From positions 37,826 through 101,825 of the forward strand of contig BTRG01000002.1 of the NCBI GenBank assembly GCA_036986275.1: a stretch of DNA of 64,000 nucleotides, given 5' to 3'. The stretch is from BTRG01 sp036986275. Its GTDB lineage: Bacteria; Pseudomonadota; Gammaproteobacteria; Acidiferrobacterales; SZUA-150. The stretch's first letter is position 1, and every line of letters starts with the position of its first letter. Below the pieces are notes generated by a model. That model was not told the DNA's origin and ran no database searches. It was given only the letters and a program-made list of their open reading frames with translations. Shown here one piece after another: positions 7,975-17,918 of the stretch. The position numbers and the translations under genes are program-made.

Positions 7975-9220
7975 GATTCGTAACTACACCATGAACTTTG
8001 GCCCGCAACATCCCGCGGCTCATGGTGTGCTGCGTCTGGTATTGGAAATGGATGGCGAGGTCATTGAACGCGCTGATCCACATATCGGCCTGCTGCATCG
8101 TGGTACCGAGAAGCTGGCTGAGCAGAGGATGTTTAATCAAAATATAGGCTATATGGACAGGCTGGACTATGTCTCCATGATGTCCAATGAGCATGCCTAT
8201 GTCATGGCCTTGGAGAATCTTCTGGGCATAGATATACCGATACGGGCACAGTATATCCGCGTCCTGTTTGACGAGATTACCCGCGTTCTGAATCACCTGA
8301 TGTGGTTGGGCACTCATGGCCTGGACATCGGAGCCATGACCATGTTCCTGTATTGTTTCCGCGAACGAGAAGACCTGTTTGATTGCTATGAAGCGGTCTC
8401 CGGCGCTCGTATGCATGCATCCTATTATCGTGTGGGTGGAGTTTATCGTGACCTGCCTGACAGTATGCCACAACATAAAACCTCCAAGTGGCATAACAAG
8501 AAAGATGTGGAGCGCCTGAACAGCAATCGCCAGGGTTCCTTGCTGGATTTCATCTGGGACTTTAGCGAGCGCTTCCCTGGGCATGTCGATGAATATGAAA
8601 CTCTGCTTACTGACAACCGCATCTGGAAACAGCGTACCGTGGGAATTGGTGTGGTATCGGCAGAGCGCGCCAGGCAGCTTGGCTTCAGTGGCGCCATGTT
8701 GCGTGGTTCAGGTATAGCCTGGGATCTGCGAAAGAAGCAACCTTATGAAGTCTATGATCACCTGGATTTTGATATTCCCATTGGCACCAATGGCGATTGT
8801 TATGACCGTTACCTGGTGCGCGTGGAAGAGATGCGTCAGTCCAACCGCATTATTCGCCAGTGTGTGAAGTGGCTGCGTGACAACCCAGGTCCTGTGATTG
8901 CCGGCAACCATAAGGTGACAGCACCCAGCCGTGAAGCCATGAAGAGCGATATGGAATCTTTGATACACCACTTCAAGTTATGTACAGAAGGCTATTGTGT
9001 ACCAGAGGGTGAGGCCTATGCCGCGGTCGAGCACCCCAAGGGTGAGTTTGGTGTCTATGTCATTTCGGATGGCGCCAATAAACCGTATCGGATGAAGCTG
9101 CGCGCTCCGGGTTTTGCGCACCTGTCCGCTATGGACGAGATGACGCGCGGGCATATGCTGGCTGATGTGGTGGCGATTATTGGTTCACAAGACGTGGTGT
9201 TCGGCGAGATAGATCGATGA
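7967..9220 (+). CDS. nuoD: NADH-quinone oxidoreductase subunit D
   Basis: 49-kDa subunit that forms the quinone-binding site with NuoB. The 417-residue protein begins [20 protein letters not shown], with the quinone-site His in GPQHPAAHG and the family motifs [12 protein letters not shown] and FGEIDR at the very end. The GTG at 7967 is preferred because the GAGGAG ribosome site lies just upstream; a GTG at 7952 would add five residues. It overlaps nuoC by 8 nt and nuoE by 4 nt. Confidence 0.96.
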   Translation: [417 protein letters not shown]

Positions 9221-9723
9221 GCATGACGCAATCCAGGAGCCTTATTGATTTGATTGCCGAGATTTCGCGTAAGGAAATCGATACCTGGATAGCCAAGTAT
9301 CCGGATGATAGTAAACGCAGTGCCGTCATGGCCGCGTTGCGGATTGTGCAAGACCAGAATGGGGGCTGGCTGACGACCGAATTGATGGATGCCGTGGCCG
9401 AATACCTGGAGATGCCTCCCATTGCCGTCTATGAAGTGGGCACTTTTTATTCCATGTATGAACACAAACCCGTGGGCAAATACAAGATCTGTGTTTGTAC
9501 CAATATTTCCTGCATGTTGTCTGGTTCGGACGAAGTCGTCGGTCATTTAAAAAACAAACTGGGCATAGGCTTCGGTGACGTGACGGCCGACGGAAAATTC
9601 AGCCTTAAGGAAGTGGAGTGCCTGGGGGCCTGTGTGGGCGCACCCATGCTACAAATTGGTGAGCAGTATTACGAGCACCTGACGCCTGAAAAGATTGACC
9701 GGATACTGGACGGGCTGGAGTAG
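9217..9723 (+). CDS. nuoE: NADH-quinone oxidoreductase subunit E
   Basis: 24-kDa subunit carrying the N1a [2Fe-2S] cluster next to NuoF. The 168-residue protein has the four ligands in CTNISCMLSG and ECLGACVGAPM. ATG overlaps the nuoD stop (ATGA), indicating coupled translation. Confidence 0.96.
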   Translation: MSMTQSRSLIDLIAEISRKEIDTWIAKYPDDSKRSAVMAALRIVQDQNGGWLTTELMDAVAEYLEMPPIAVYEVGTFYSMYEHKPVGKYKICVCTNISCMLSGSDEVVGHLKNKLGIGFGDVTADGKFSLKEVECLGACVGAPMLQIGEQYYEHLTPEKIDRILDGLE

Positions 9724-9727
9724 GCGC

Positions 9728-11020
9728 GTGGCGAACAAAGTTTGTTTCAACGGCATTGACCGGCCCAATTCCTGGACCCTGGACGCCTATCGCAAGCAAG
9801 GTGGCTACGAGGTCTTGACCCGGATATTCAAGAAAAAGACGCCGGCGGAAGATATCATTGAAGAACTGAAGACGTCCGTGTTGCGCGGGCGTGGCGGCGC
9901 CGGTTTTCCCACCGGTCTCAAGTGGAGCTTTATGCCGCGCCAGGCGCCGGGTCAGAAATATATCATTTGTAATTCCGATGAAGGCGAGCCCGGTACCTGC
10001 AAGGATAGAGATATCCTGCGATACAATCCCCATGCCCTGATCGAAGGCATGATCATCGCCGGTTACTGTATCGGCGCGACCGCAGGATATAACTATATTC
10101 GTGGTGAATTTTGGGAGCCCTATGAGCGCTTTGAAGCGGCCCTGGAAGAGGCCTATAAAGCCGGTCTACTCGGCAAGAATATTCAGGGCTCCGGCGTTGA
10201 CTTCGATCTCTACACGCATCTGGGCGCTGGCGCTTATATCTGCGGTGAAGAAACTGCATTGCTGGAATCTATAGAAGGCAAGAAAGGCCAGCCCCGCTAC
10301 AAGCCCCCCTTTCCGGCCAACTACGGTCTGTTTGGCCGGCCCACCACAATTAATAATACCGAAACCCTGGCCTCTGTGCCTATGATCCTCAAGAAAGGCG
10401 GGCAATGGTTTCTGCAGCTGGGCAAGCCCAATAACGGTGGTGTCAAACTGTTTTCAGTATCCGGTCATGTCAATAACCCGGGTAATTTTGAGATACCCAT
10501 GGGGACGTCTTTTGCCGATTTGCTGGAGATGGCCGGGGGCGTTCGTAATGGCAATCGTCTCAAGGCTGTCATCCCCGGTGGTTCGTCTGCTCCAGTGATA
10601 CCGGGCATACAAATGATGGACCTGACCATGGATTATGATTCCATTGCCGGTGCCGGCTCCATGCTGGGTTCGGGTGCCGTGGTGGTCATGGATGAGAGCG
10701 TATGCATGGTCAATATACTTACACGCATCAGCCATTTTTATTATGAAGAGTCCTGTGGTCAGTGCACGCCTTGTCGCGAAGGGACAGGCTGGATGGCGCG
10801 CATCATACATCGAATTGAGCATGGAAGGGGACGGCCGCAAGACCTGGATCTGCTCGATGATGTGGCTGCCAAGATACAGGGTCGTACGATTTGCGCGCTG
10901 GGCGATGCCGCGGCCATGCCGGTTGCGGGCTTTCTAAAGCATTACCGCAGTGAATTTGAATACCATATTGAACATGGCAATTGTATGCCTGGAACCTCCA
11001 GTCATAGAACAAATGTATAG
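9728..11020 (+). CDS. nuoF: NADH-quinone oxidoreductase subunit F
   Basis: 51-kDa subunit that binds FMN, NADH and a [4Fe-4S] cluster, the entry point of electrons. The 430-residue protein shows the FMN/NADH-site motifs GRGGAGFPTGLKW and NSDEGEPGTCKDRDI, the segment CGEETALLESIEGKKG, and cluster ligands in ESCGQCTPCREGTGW. The GTG at 9728, 4 nt after the nuoE stop, is preferred to the earlier in-frame start at 9695 that lies within nuoE. Confidence 0.96.
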   Translation: MANKVCFNGIDRPNSWTLDAYRKQGGYEVLTRIFKKKTPAEDIIEELKTSVLRGRGGAGFPTGLKWSFMPRQAPGQKYIICNSDEGEPGTCKDRDILRYNPHALIEGMIIAGYCIGATAGYNYIRGEFWEPYERFEAALEEAYKAGLLGKNIQGSGVDFDLYTHLGAGAYICGEETALLESIEGKKGQPRYKPPFPANYGLFGRPTTINNTETLASVPMILKKGGQWFLQLGKPNNGGVKLFSVSGHVNNPGNFEIPMGTSFADLLEMAGGVRNGNRLKAVIPGGSSAPVIPGIQMMDLTMDYDSIAGAGSMLGSGAVVVMDESVCMVNILTRISHFYYEESCGQCTPCREGTGWMARIIHRIEHGRGRPQDLDLLDDVAAKIQGRTICALGDAAAMPVAGFLKHYRSEFEYHIEHGNCMPGTSSHRTNV

Positions 11021-11032
11021 CGAGTGCAGTGA

Positions 11033-13426
11033 ATGAGTGCTAAACCGGAAACCGGCCCAGAAATGGTGACGATAGAGATCGACGGCCAGTCGATTGAAGC
11101 GCCTGTGGGTTCCATGTTGATACAAGCGGCCGACGCAGCCGGTATCACCATTCCCCGGTTTTGTTATCATAAGAAGTTATCCATCGCCGCCAGTTGTCGT
11201 ATGTGCCTGGTGGACATTGAAAAGGCGCCCAAGCCCATGCCTGCCTGCGCCACACCTGTTACCGATGGCATGAAAGTGCACACGCAATCGGCGGCTACCA
11301 AGCTGGCGCAAAAGAGTGTGATGGAGTTTTTACTGATTAACCATCCGTTGGATTGTCCTATTTGTGATCAGGGGGGTGAATGCAGGCTGCAAGACCAGGC
11401 TGTGGGTTATGGCAGTGATGTCTCGCGCTATTCGGAAGCCAAGCGCATCGTAAAAGACAAGAACCTGGGTCCTTTGATTTCAACAGATATGACGCGCTGC
11501 ATACATTGCACTCGTTGTGTACGTTTCGGTCAGGAAGTCGCAGGCGTGATGGAATTGGGGGCAACCGGTCGTGGCGAGCACATGAGCATAGGCACGCTGA
11601 TAGAGAAGAGTATAGATTCCGAACTCTCCGGTAACGTGATCGACCTGTGCCCGGTGGGTGCATTGACTTCCAAGCCCTTTCGTTACTCGGCGCGTCCCTG
11701 GGAGCTATCCAAACACGACGGCATCAGTCCGCATGATTCCGTGGCATCCAGCCTTACAGTGCATACTCGCGGTGGACGTGTGATGCGTGTAGTGCCCAAA
11801 GAGAACGAAGCCGTTAACGAGACCTGGATATCGGACAGAGACCGTTTTAGTTATGAAGGGCTTTATGTTGAAGATCGCCTGCAGACGCCTTTGATTAAAA
11901 TCAATGGTGATTGGCAGGAGACTGACTGGAACGGCGCCTTACAGTTTGCGGCGAGGGGCTTGCGCAAAGTTATAGACAAACATGGAGCCGGGCAAGTAGG
12001 CGCCCTGGCTGCTCCAGGCTCAACACTGGAAGAATTTTACCTGTTACAAAAGCTGATGCGTGCCGCCGGTTCAAATAATGTTGATCACCGTGTACGCCAG
12101 ATCGATTTCACGGATGACCATGCCATGCCCCTGTATCCGGGCCTGGGTCAACGACTCAGTCATCTGCAATCATTGAATACCGTATTGTTGATTGGTTCCA
12201 ATGTGCGCAAGGACCAGCCTTTGCTCGGTTTGCGTTTGCGCAAAATGCAACAGGCCGGCGGCCAGCTCATGGTTATTAATCCCGTGGATTACGTTTTTAC
12301 CCATGCGCTGGCGAACAAGACTATCGCTTCACCTCAAGGCATGTTGCAAGCCCTGGCTGGTGTCGTAAAGGCCCTGGTAAAGACCAAGAGGGCGTCGCTT
12401 GCGAAAGAGGTCAAGACACTGCTATCTAGTATTGTTGCCCCGAGCAGTACGGACAGCGCCATGGCAAAGGCCTTATTGACCGCCAGCAAGGCCAGTGTAT
12501 TACTGGGCGATTATTCATTTGCTCATCCTCAATCAGCTCAATTACGGTTATTGGCACAGATTACCGCCGACTTAAGTGGTGCCAGCCTGGGTTTCTTGCC
12601 GGCAGCCAACAGTGCCGCCGCCTGGGTGGCCGGATGTCTGCCGCACAGAACCGCAAAAGACGGGGCTGTGGCGCAGGCCGGGCGCGATGCCTTTGCCATG
12701 ATCAAGGAACCACTTAAGGCCTACATTACGATGGGCCTGGAACCCGATCTGGATTGTCTGGACGGTGGTCGCACCCATACCGCCATGGCCTTATCCGAGT
12801 TTGTGATCATGATGACGGCCTATAAGCCACGCCTGGGCCAGGACCATGCCGATGTCCTGTTGCCTATGTCTGCCTTTACCGAGACGGCCGGCACCATGGT
12901 CAACTGTGAAGGCCGGCCACAGGTATTCCAGGGTGCGGTTGCCCCTTATGGCGATGCCCGGCCGGCCTGGAAGATACTGCGTGTACTCGGCAATATGATG
13001 GAACTGGAGGGTTTTGACTACGACTCTATTGAAGATGTGCGTAATGAGTTGGCGCTGGATGCCTTGCCCGTGGAAATCAAGCTCAAAGAGATGGTCCATC
13101 CGCCACAACTGGGTGCCAAGGCACTTGATCTAGTGCGCATAACCGAGACGCCTATTTATGCCGTTGATGCCCTGGTGCGTCGTGCTGTTAGCTTGCAGGC
13201 TACAGCCGATAATCCTGGTGCAGCGGCTCGTATTAACGAAAAGCAGGCTACAACACTGGGTGTGACTGAGGGCGATAAGGTGCGCTTGCGCATGCTGGAA
13301 GGGGATGCCGAGGTCCAGGTGGTGATTGATGAACGTGTGCCGGATGGTTGCGTGTTATCACACGCGGGATTTGTAGAGACCGCGGCACTGGGCGCCAGTG
13401 GCCAGGTGACGGTGACGAAGGTCTGA
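11033..13426 (+). CDS. nuoG: NADH-quinone oxidoreductase subunit G
   Basis: Largest peripheral subunit, carrying several iron–sulfur clusters. The 797-residue protein has an N-terminal [2Fe-2S] ferredoxin domain (CYHKKLSIAASCRMCLVDIEK region), the His/Cys cluster segment HPLDCPICDQGGECRLQD, a ferredoxin-like pair CIHCTRCVRF with DLCPVGALTSKP, then a molybdopterin-oxidoreductase-like domain and a C-terminal beta domain. Length is close to other proteobacterial NuoG proteins. Confidence 0.96.
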   Translation: MSAKPETGPEMVTIEIDGQSIEAPVGSMLIQAADAAGITIPRFCYHKKLSIAASCRMCLVDIEKAPKPMPACATPVTDGMKVHTQSAATKLAQKSVMEFLLINHPLDCPICDQGGECRLQDQAVGYGSDVSRYSEAKRIVKDKNLGPLISTDMTRCIHCTRCVRFGQEVAGVMELGATGRGEHMSIGTLIEKSIDSELSGNVIDLCPVGALTSKPFRYSARPWELSKHDGISPHDSVASSLTVHTRGGRVMRVVPKENEAVNETWISDRDRFSYEGLYVEDRLQTPLIKINGDWQETDWNGALQFAARGLRKVIDKHGAGQVGALAAPGSTLEEFYLLQKLMRAAGSNNVDHRVRQIDFTDDHAMPLYPGLGQRLSHLQSLNTVLLIGSNVRKDQPLLGLRLRKMQQAGGQLMVINPVDYVFTHALANKTIASPQGMLQALAGVVKALVKTKRASLAKEVKTLLSSIVAPSSTDSAMAKALLTASKASVLLGDYSFAHPQSAQLRLLAQITADLSGASLGFLPAANSAAAWVAGCLPHRTAKDGAVAQAGRDAFAMIKEPLKAYITMGLEPDLDCLDGGRTHTAMALSEFVIMMTAYKPRLGQDHADVLLPMSAFTETAGTMVNCEGRPQVFQGAVAPYGDARPAWKILRVLGNMMELEGFDYDSIEDVRNELALDALPVEIKLKEMVHPPQLGAKALDLVRITETPIYAVDALVRRAVSLQATADNPGAAARINEKQATTLGVTEGDKVRLRMLEGDAEVQVVIDERVPDGCVLSHAGFVETAALGASGQVTVTKV

Positions 13427-13428
13427 TT

Positions 13429-14481
13429 ATGTTTGAATTGCTACAGCCTTATTTAACCTTTCTGCCTGTCTGGGGACAGAGCGTGCTGGTTAATTTCATA
13501 TTGGTGGTGCTGATATTAGTGCCATTGATGGTTTGTGTGGCCTATCTGACTTTCGCTGAACGTAAATTGATTGGCTATATGCAGGCACGAGTTGGCCCCA
13601 ACCGTGTGGGTCCTCGCGGCTGGTTGCAGCCTATAGTGGATGGCATCAAGCTGATGTTGAAAGAAATCATCATCCCTGCACGTGCCAACAAGTATCTGTT
13701 TGTTATCGCGCCGATTTTGTCTATCGCTCCGGCCCTGGCGGCCTGGGCCGTGATTCCGTTTAATGACACCTGGATTTTATCTGAGTTAAATGCCGGCCTG
13801 CTGTATGTGCTGGCCCTGACATCTGTTGGTGTCTACGGTGTGATCGTCGCCGGCTGGGCTTCTAACTCTAAATATGCCTTTCTGGGCTCCATGCGTTCAG
13901 CGGCTCAAATCGTGTCCTATGAAATAGCCATGGGTTTTGCCTTGGTAACAGTATTAATGGCTGCCGGCAGTCTGAACCTGCAAGAGATCGTGCTGGCGCA
14001 GTCGGGTGATTTTCGTGATTGGTATATCTGGCCGTTGCTACCGATGTTTATGGTCTACTTTATCTCCGGTGTGGCCGAGACCAATCGCGCACCCTTTGAT
14101 GTGGCTGAAGGTGAATCTGAAATTGTTGCCGGCTTCCATGTCGAATATTCAGGCATGGCCTTCGCGGTTTTCTTTCTGGCTGAATACGCCAATATGATTC
14201 TGATTGCTTCATTGACAGCCGTTATGTTTCTCGGTGGCTGGCAGGCGCCGTTTGATGTGAAGCTCTTCGACTGGATGCCTGATCTTGGCCTGATGTGGCT
14301 GTTTATCAAAGTAGCGTTTCTGTTGTTTTTCTTCCTTTGGTTCAGGGCCACATTCCCGCGTTATCGCTATGACCAGATCATGCGTCTGGGCTGGAAGGTC
14401 TTTCTACCGATTACCATCGCCTGGATCGTGGTCATGGGCGCGGCCATGTTCTTTACTCCATTCGGATATCTCTTTCACTAG
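13429..14481 (+). CDS. nuoH: NADH-quinone oxidoreductase subunit H
   Basis: Membrane subunit at the junction of the two arms, forming part of the quinone chamber. The 350-residue protein has about eight membrane segments and the motifs AERKLIGYMQARVGPNRVGP, the acidic loop ETNRAPFDVAEGESEIVAGFHVEYSG and FLWFRATFPRYRYDQ. The ATG at 13429, 2 nt after the nuoG stop, fits the usual start; the longer frame from 13348 overlaps nuoG heavily and is not used. Confidence 0.96.
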   Translation: MFELLQPYLTFLPVWGQSVLVNFILVVLILVPLMVCVAYLTFAERKLIGYMQARVGPNRVGPRGWLQPIVDGIKLMLKEIIIPARANKYLFVIAPILSIAPALAAWAVIPFNDTWILSELNAGLLYVLALTSVGVYGVIVAGWASNSKYAFLGSMRSAAQIVSYEIAMGFALVTVLMAAGSLNLQEIVLAQSGDFRDWYIWPLLPMFMVYFISGVAETNRAPFDVAEGESEIVAGFHVEYSGMAFAVFFLAEYANMILIASLTAVMFLGGWQAPFDVKLFDWMPDLGLMWLFIKVAFLLFFFLWFRATFPRYRYDQIMRLGWKVFLPITIAWIVVMGAAMFFTPFGYLFH

Positions 14482-14492
14482 GGCGGCGGACT

Positions 14493-14981
14493 ATGGAAGC
14501 GATTAAACGATATCTGAATACCTTCCTGCTGTGGGAACTATGCAAGGGTCTGGCCGTCACCGGCCGGCATCTTTTTGCCAGGAAGGCGACCATACAGTAT
14601 CCGGATGAACGCGCACCACAGTCCCCGCGTTTTCGTGGCCTGCATGCCTTACGTCGTTATGCCAATGGTGAGGAGCGCTGCATTGCCTGCAAGTTATGCG
14701 AAGCTGTGTGTCCGGCCATGGCCATCACAATTGAATCGGAACAACGTGAAGACGGTAGCCGTAGAACCACACGCTACGATATCGATATGACCAAGTGTAT
14801 TTTTTGCGGCTTTTGTGAAGAGGCCTGCCCGGTGGATTCCATAGTTGAGACCCGTGTGTTTGAGTACCACGGTGAGCAACGCAGTGATTTGTACTACACC
14901 AAGGAGATGTTGCTGGCGGTGGGTGACAAGCACGAGAAACAGATTGCGGCCGACAGAGCGGTCGACGCGAAGTATCGCTAG
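14493..14981 (+). CDS. nuoI: NADH-quinone oxidoreductase subunit I
   Basis: Peripheral subunit with two [4Fe-4S] clusters (N6a and N6b) of the ferredoxin type. The 162-residue protein has both motifs: CIACKLCEAVCP and CIFCGFCEEACP. It lies 11 nt after nuoH. Confidence 0.97.
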   Translation: MEAIKRYLNTFLLWELCKGLAVTGRHLFARKATIQYPDERAPQSPRFRGLHALRRYANGEERCIACKLCEAVCPAMAITIESEQREDGSRRTTRYDIDMTKCIFCGFCEEACPVDSIVETRVFEYHGEQRSDLYYTKEMLLAVGDKHEKQIAADRAVDAKYR

Positions 14982-15001
14982 AACAGTCGGGAATAACGCA
15001 C

Positions 15002-15631
15002 ATGAACTTTGAAGCGATCTTGTTTTACTTTTTTGCCGCCATCCTGGTGATGTCTGCATCCATGGTCATCACCATACGTAACCCGGTGAAGGCCGCCCTG
15101 TTTCTGGTGCTGGCATTTTTTAATGCCGCTGCCTTATGGATATTGTTGGAAGCCGAATTCCTCGCCATCGTCCTGGTGCTGGTATACGTTGGCGCCGTGA
15201 TGGTGTTGTTCCTGTTTGTTGTGATGATGTTGGATATCAACCTGCTCAAGCTCAAGGAAGGTTTTGGTGAGTACTTGCCCATAGGTGGACTGGTTGCAGT
15301 ACTGTTGGTCATAGAGATGGCCGTCATTCTTAGCCACCCACAGTTCGGGCTCGAGAATATGCCGACGCCCGCGCCCCATGCGGCGGATTACAGCAATACC
15401 CGTGAGTTGGGTAGCGTGCTCTATACCACTTATGTCTACCCGTTTGAGATAGCCGCCTTGTTGTTATTGGTGGCGATTATTGCGGCCATTGCCTTGACCA
15501 TGCGCAAGCGCAAGAACACTAAATTTATCGACCCGGCTGAACAGGTGGCGGTGCAGGCCAAAGATCGTCTACGCATCATCAAGATGCCGGCGGAAAAGAA
15601 GAGCTCAGTAGGGGATAGGGGGAAGCAATGA
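15002..15631 (+). CDS. nuoJ: NADH-quinone oxidoreductase subunit J
   Basis: Membrane-arm subunit with about five membrane segments in 209 residues, including the conserved segment VLVYVGAVMVLFLFVVMML around residues 58–76. The C-terminal tail is Lys-rich and variable. Its stop overlaps the nuoK start by 4 nt. Confidence 0.95.
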   Translation: MNFEAILFYFFAAILVMSASMVITIRNPVKAALFLVLAFFNAAALWILLEAEFLAIVLVLVYVGAVMVLFLFVVMMLDINLLKLKEGFGEYLPIGGLVAVLLVIEMAVILSHPQFGLENMPTPAPHAADYSNTRELGSVLYTTYVYPFEIAALLLLVAIIAAIALTMRKRKNTKFIDPAEQVAVQAKDRLRIIKMPAEKKSSVGDRGKQ

Positions 15632-15933
15632 TCGCGTTAAACCACTATTTGATCCTCGGCGCCATTTTATTCGCCCTGAGTGTGGTCGGAATCTTTCTGA
15701 ATAGAAAGAATGTTGTCATCTTGTTGATGGCAATTGAATTAAATTTGCTGGCCGTGAATACCAACTTCATAGCTTTTTCCCGTTATCTTGAAGACTCGGC
15801 GGGCCAGGTGTTTGTGTTTTTTATTCTAACGGTAGCGGCTGCCGAAACGGCCATCGGCCTGGCAATCCTGATCGTATTATTCCGTAACCGTCATACCATT
15901 AATGTTGAAGAACTGGATACCTTAAAAGGCTAA
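15628..15933 (+). CDS. nuoK: NADH-quinone oxidoreductase subunit K
   Basis: Small membrane-arm subunit of 101 residues with three membrane segments. The conserved buried glutamates are present in LLMAIELNLLAVN and AAAETAIGLAIL. The ATG overlaps the nuoJ stop. Confidence 0.97.
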   Translation: MIALNHYLILGAILFALSVVGIFLNRKNVVILLMAIELNLLAVNTNFIAFSRYLEDSAGQVFVFFILTVAAAETAIGLAILIVLFRNRHTINVEELDTLKG

Positions 15934-15938
15934 AGATT

Positions 15939-17903
15939 ATGTTCGGTCTCAGCATGAAAACAATTTATTTATTGATACCGCTGTCCTGTCTGGCAGGGTC
16001 TATTATTGCGGGTCTGTTTGGCCGCAAGATAGGCAGGGCGGGGGCGCACATTGCCGCCATCACCGGTGTCGGTATTGCCTTTCTGCTGTCAGCCTTTGTA
16101 GTGTATCCGGACGTAATGGCAGGCAATACCTTTAATGGCGCCGTCTATACTTGGGTCATCAGTGGCGGCATTCCTCTGGAAATCGGTTTCCTGCTGGACC
16201 CGCTGACGGTCATGATGATGGTGGTGGTGACCTTTGTCTCGCTAATGGTGCATATCTACACAATAGGCTATATGCATGATGACCCAGGTTATCAGCGCTT
16301 TTTCAGTTATATCGCCCTGTTTACTTTTTCCATGTTGATGCTGGTGATGGCCAATAACTTCCTACAACTGTTTTTCGGTTGGGAAGCGGTGGGCCTGGTT
16401 TCATACTTATTGATCGGCTTTTGGTACACACGTGAATCCGCGATCATTGCCAATCTCAAGGCATTCCTGGTCAACCGTGTCGGTGATTTCGGTTTCCTGC
16501 TGGGTATCGCCGCTATCTATGTGCATTTCGGTACACTGGATTATGCCGCGGTATTTGCCATTGCTCCGCAATACGCCAATCAGATGATACCGGTCGTCAG
16601 TGGCGTGGACTGGAGCCTGATTACGGTGATCACCATCCTGTTGTTTATAGGCGCCATGGGTAAGTCGGCGCAAGTGCCCTTGCATGTTTGGTTGCCCGAC
16701 TCCATGGAAGGCCCCACGCCCATATCGGCACTGATCCATGCCGCGACCATGGTGACGGCAGGCATATTTATGGTGGCGCGTATGTCACCGTTGTATGAAT
16801 TATCCGAGACGGCGTTGTCCGTAGTGCTGATCATTGGCGCTACCACGGCCTTGTTTATGGGTTTTCTGGGCATAGTCCAAAACGATATCAAGCGAGTGGT
16901 GGCCTATTCCACGCTATCTCAGCTGGGTTATATGATGGCTGCATTGGGTGCTTCGGCCTATGCCGCCGGTGTGTTTCATTTAATGACCCATGCCTTTTTC
17001 AAGGCCTTGCTCTTCCTGGCTGCCGGTTCCGTCATCATAGCTATGCACCACGAGCAGGACATGCGCAAGATGGGTGGTCTGAAGAAATATATGCCCTATA
17101 CCTTTGCAACGGTATGGATAGGCGTATTGGCATTAGTCGGTTTCCCTGGCCTGGCCGGTTACTTTTCCAAGGACAGCATCCTGTTGGCCGTGGAGCACTC
17201 AAATATCTATGGCAGCGGCTATGCCGCTTTTGCATTGATGGCCGGCGTCTTTGTGACCGCGTTTTATTCCTTCCGATTGCTGTTCATGACCTTTTATGGC
17301 GAACCGCGCATGGACGAGCATACCCGGCAGCATTTGAAGGAATCACCCCTGGTGGTCACCATACCCTTGTTCTTGCTGGCGGTACCTTCGGCTGCTATTG
17401 GCTGGTTTGCCATGGAACCGATGATTATTAATGATTACTTCAAGGGCGCCATCTCTGTATCGGCTTCCCATGATGTATTGGCATTAATTGCAAAAGAATG
17501 GCATGGCCTGGGCAATTTCTTTGCCCATGGTTTTTCAGCCTTGCCCTTCTTCCTGGTAGTGGGTGGTTTTATCACAGCCTGGTTATTGTATATCAGGTAT
17601 ACAGATTTACCCGCCAAGATCCGCGGCCGTGTAGAGCCACTCTACAACCTGCTGGACAATAAGTATTATTTCGACAAAATCTATAATGCCGTGTTTGCCA
17701 GCGGCGCGCGCTTGGTGGGCGGCCTGTTGTGGAAGATCGGTGACGTGAAACTTATCGATGGCCTGGCGGTGAATGGCACGGCACGCGTCATTGGCTGGGT
17801 CTCATCTGTCGTACGTTATGTACAGACCGGGTATGTCTATCACTATGCCTTTGCCATGATCATAGGCCTGTTTTTAATGATTACTTTTTTCTTGCACGGC
17901 TAG
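15939..17903 (+). CDS. nuoL: NADH-quinone oxidoreductase subunit L
   Basis: Largest antiporter-like proton-pumping subunit at the far end of the membrane arm, 654 residues with about 16 membrane segments. Key motifs are GWEAVGLVSYLLIGFW, the Lys-containing GKSAQVPLHVWLPDSMEGPTP and HLMTHAFFKALLFLAAGS. The long C-terminal lateral helix region is present. It sits 5 nt after nuoK. Confidence 0.97.
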   Translation: MFGLSMKTIYLLIPLSCLAGSIIAGLFGRKIGRAGAHIAAITGVGIAFLLSAFVVYPDVMAGNTFNGAVYTWVISGGIPLEIGFLLDPLTVMMMVVVTFVSLMVHIYTIGYMHDDPGYQRFFSYIALFTFSMLMLVMANNFLQLFFGWEAVGLVSYLLIGFWYTRESAIIANLKAFLVNRVGDFGFLLGIAAIYVHFGTLDYAAVFAIAPQYANQMIPVVSGVDWSLITVITILLFIGAMGKSAQVPLHVWLPDSMEGPTPISALIHAATMVTAGIFMVARMSPLYELSETALSVVLIIGATTALFMGFLGIVQNDIKRVVAYSTLSQLGYMMAALGASAYAAGVFHLMTHAFFKALLFLAAGSVIIAMHHEQDMRKMGGLKKYMPYTFATVWIGVLALVGFPGLAGYFSKDSILLAVEHSNIYGSGYAAFALMAGVFVTAFYSFRLLFMTFYGEPRMDEHTRQHLKESPLVVTIPLFLLAVPSAAIGWFAMEPMIINDYFKGAISVSASHDVLALIAKEWHGLGNFFAHGFSALPFFLVVGGFITAWLLYIRYTDLPAKIRGRVEPLYNLLDNKYYFDKIYNAVFASGARLVGGLLWKIGDVKLIDGLAVNGTARVIGWVSSVVRYVQTGYVYHYAFAMIIGLFLMITFFLHG

Positions 17904-17918
17904 GTCAGGGGAAGCACG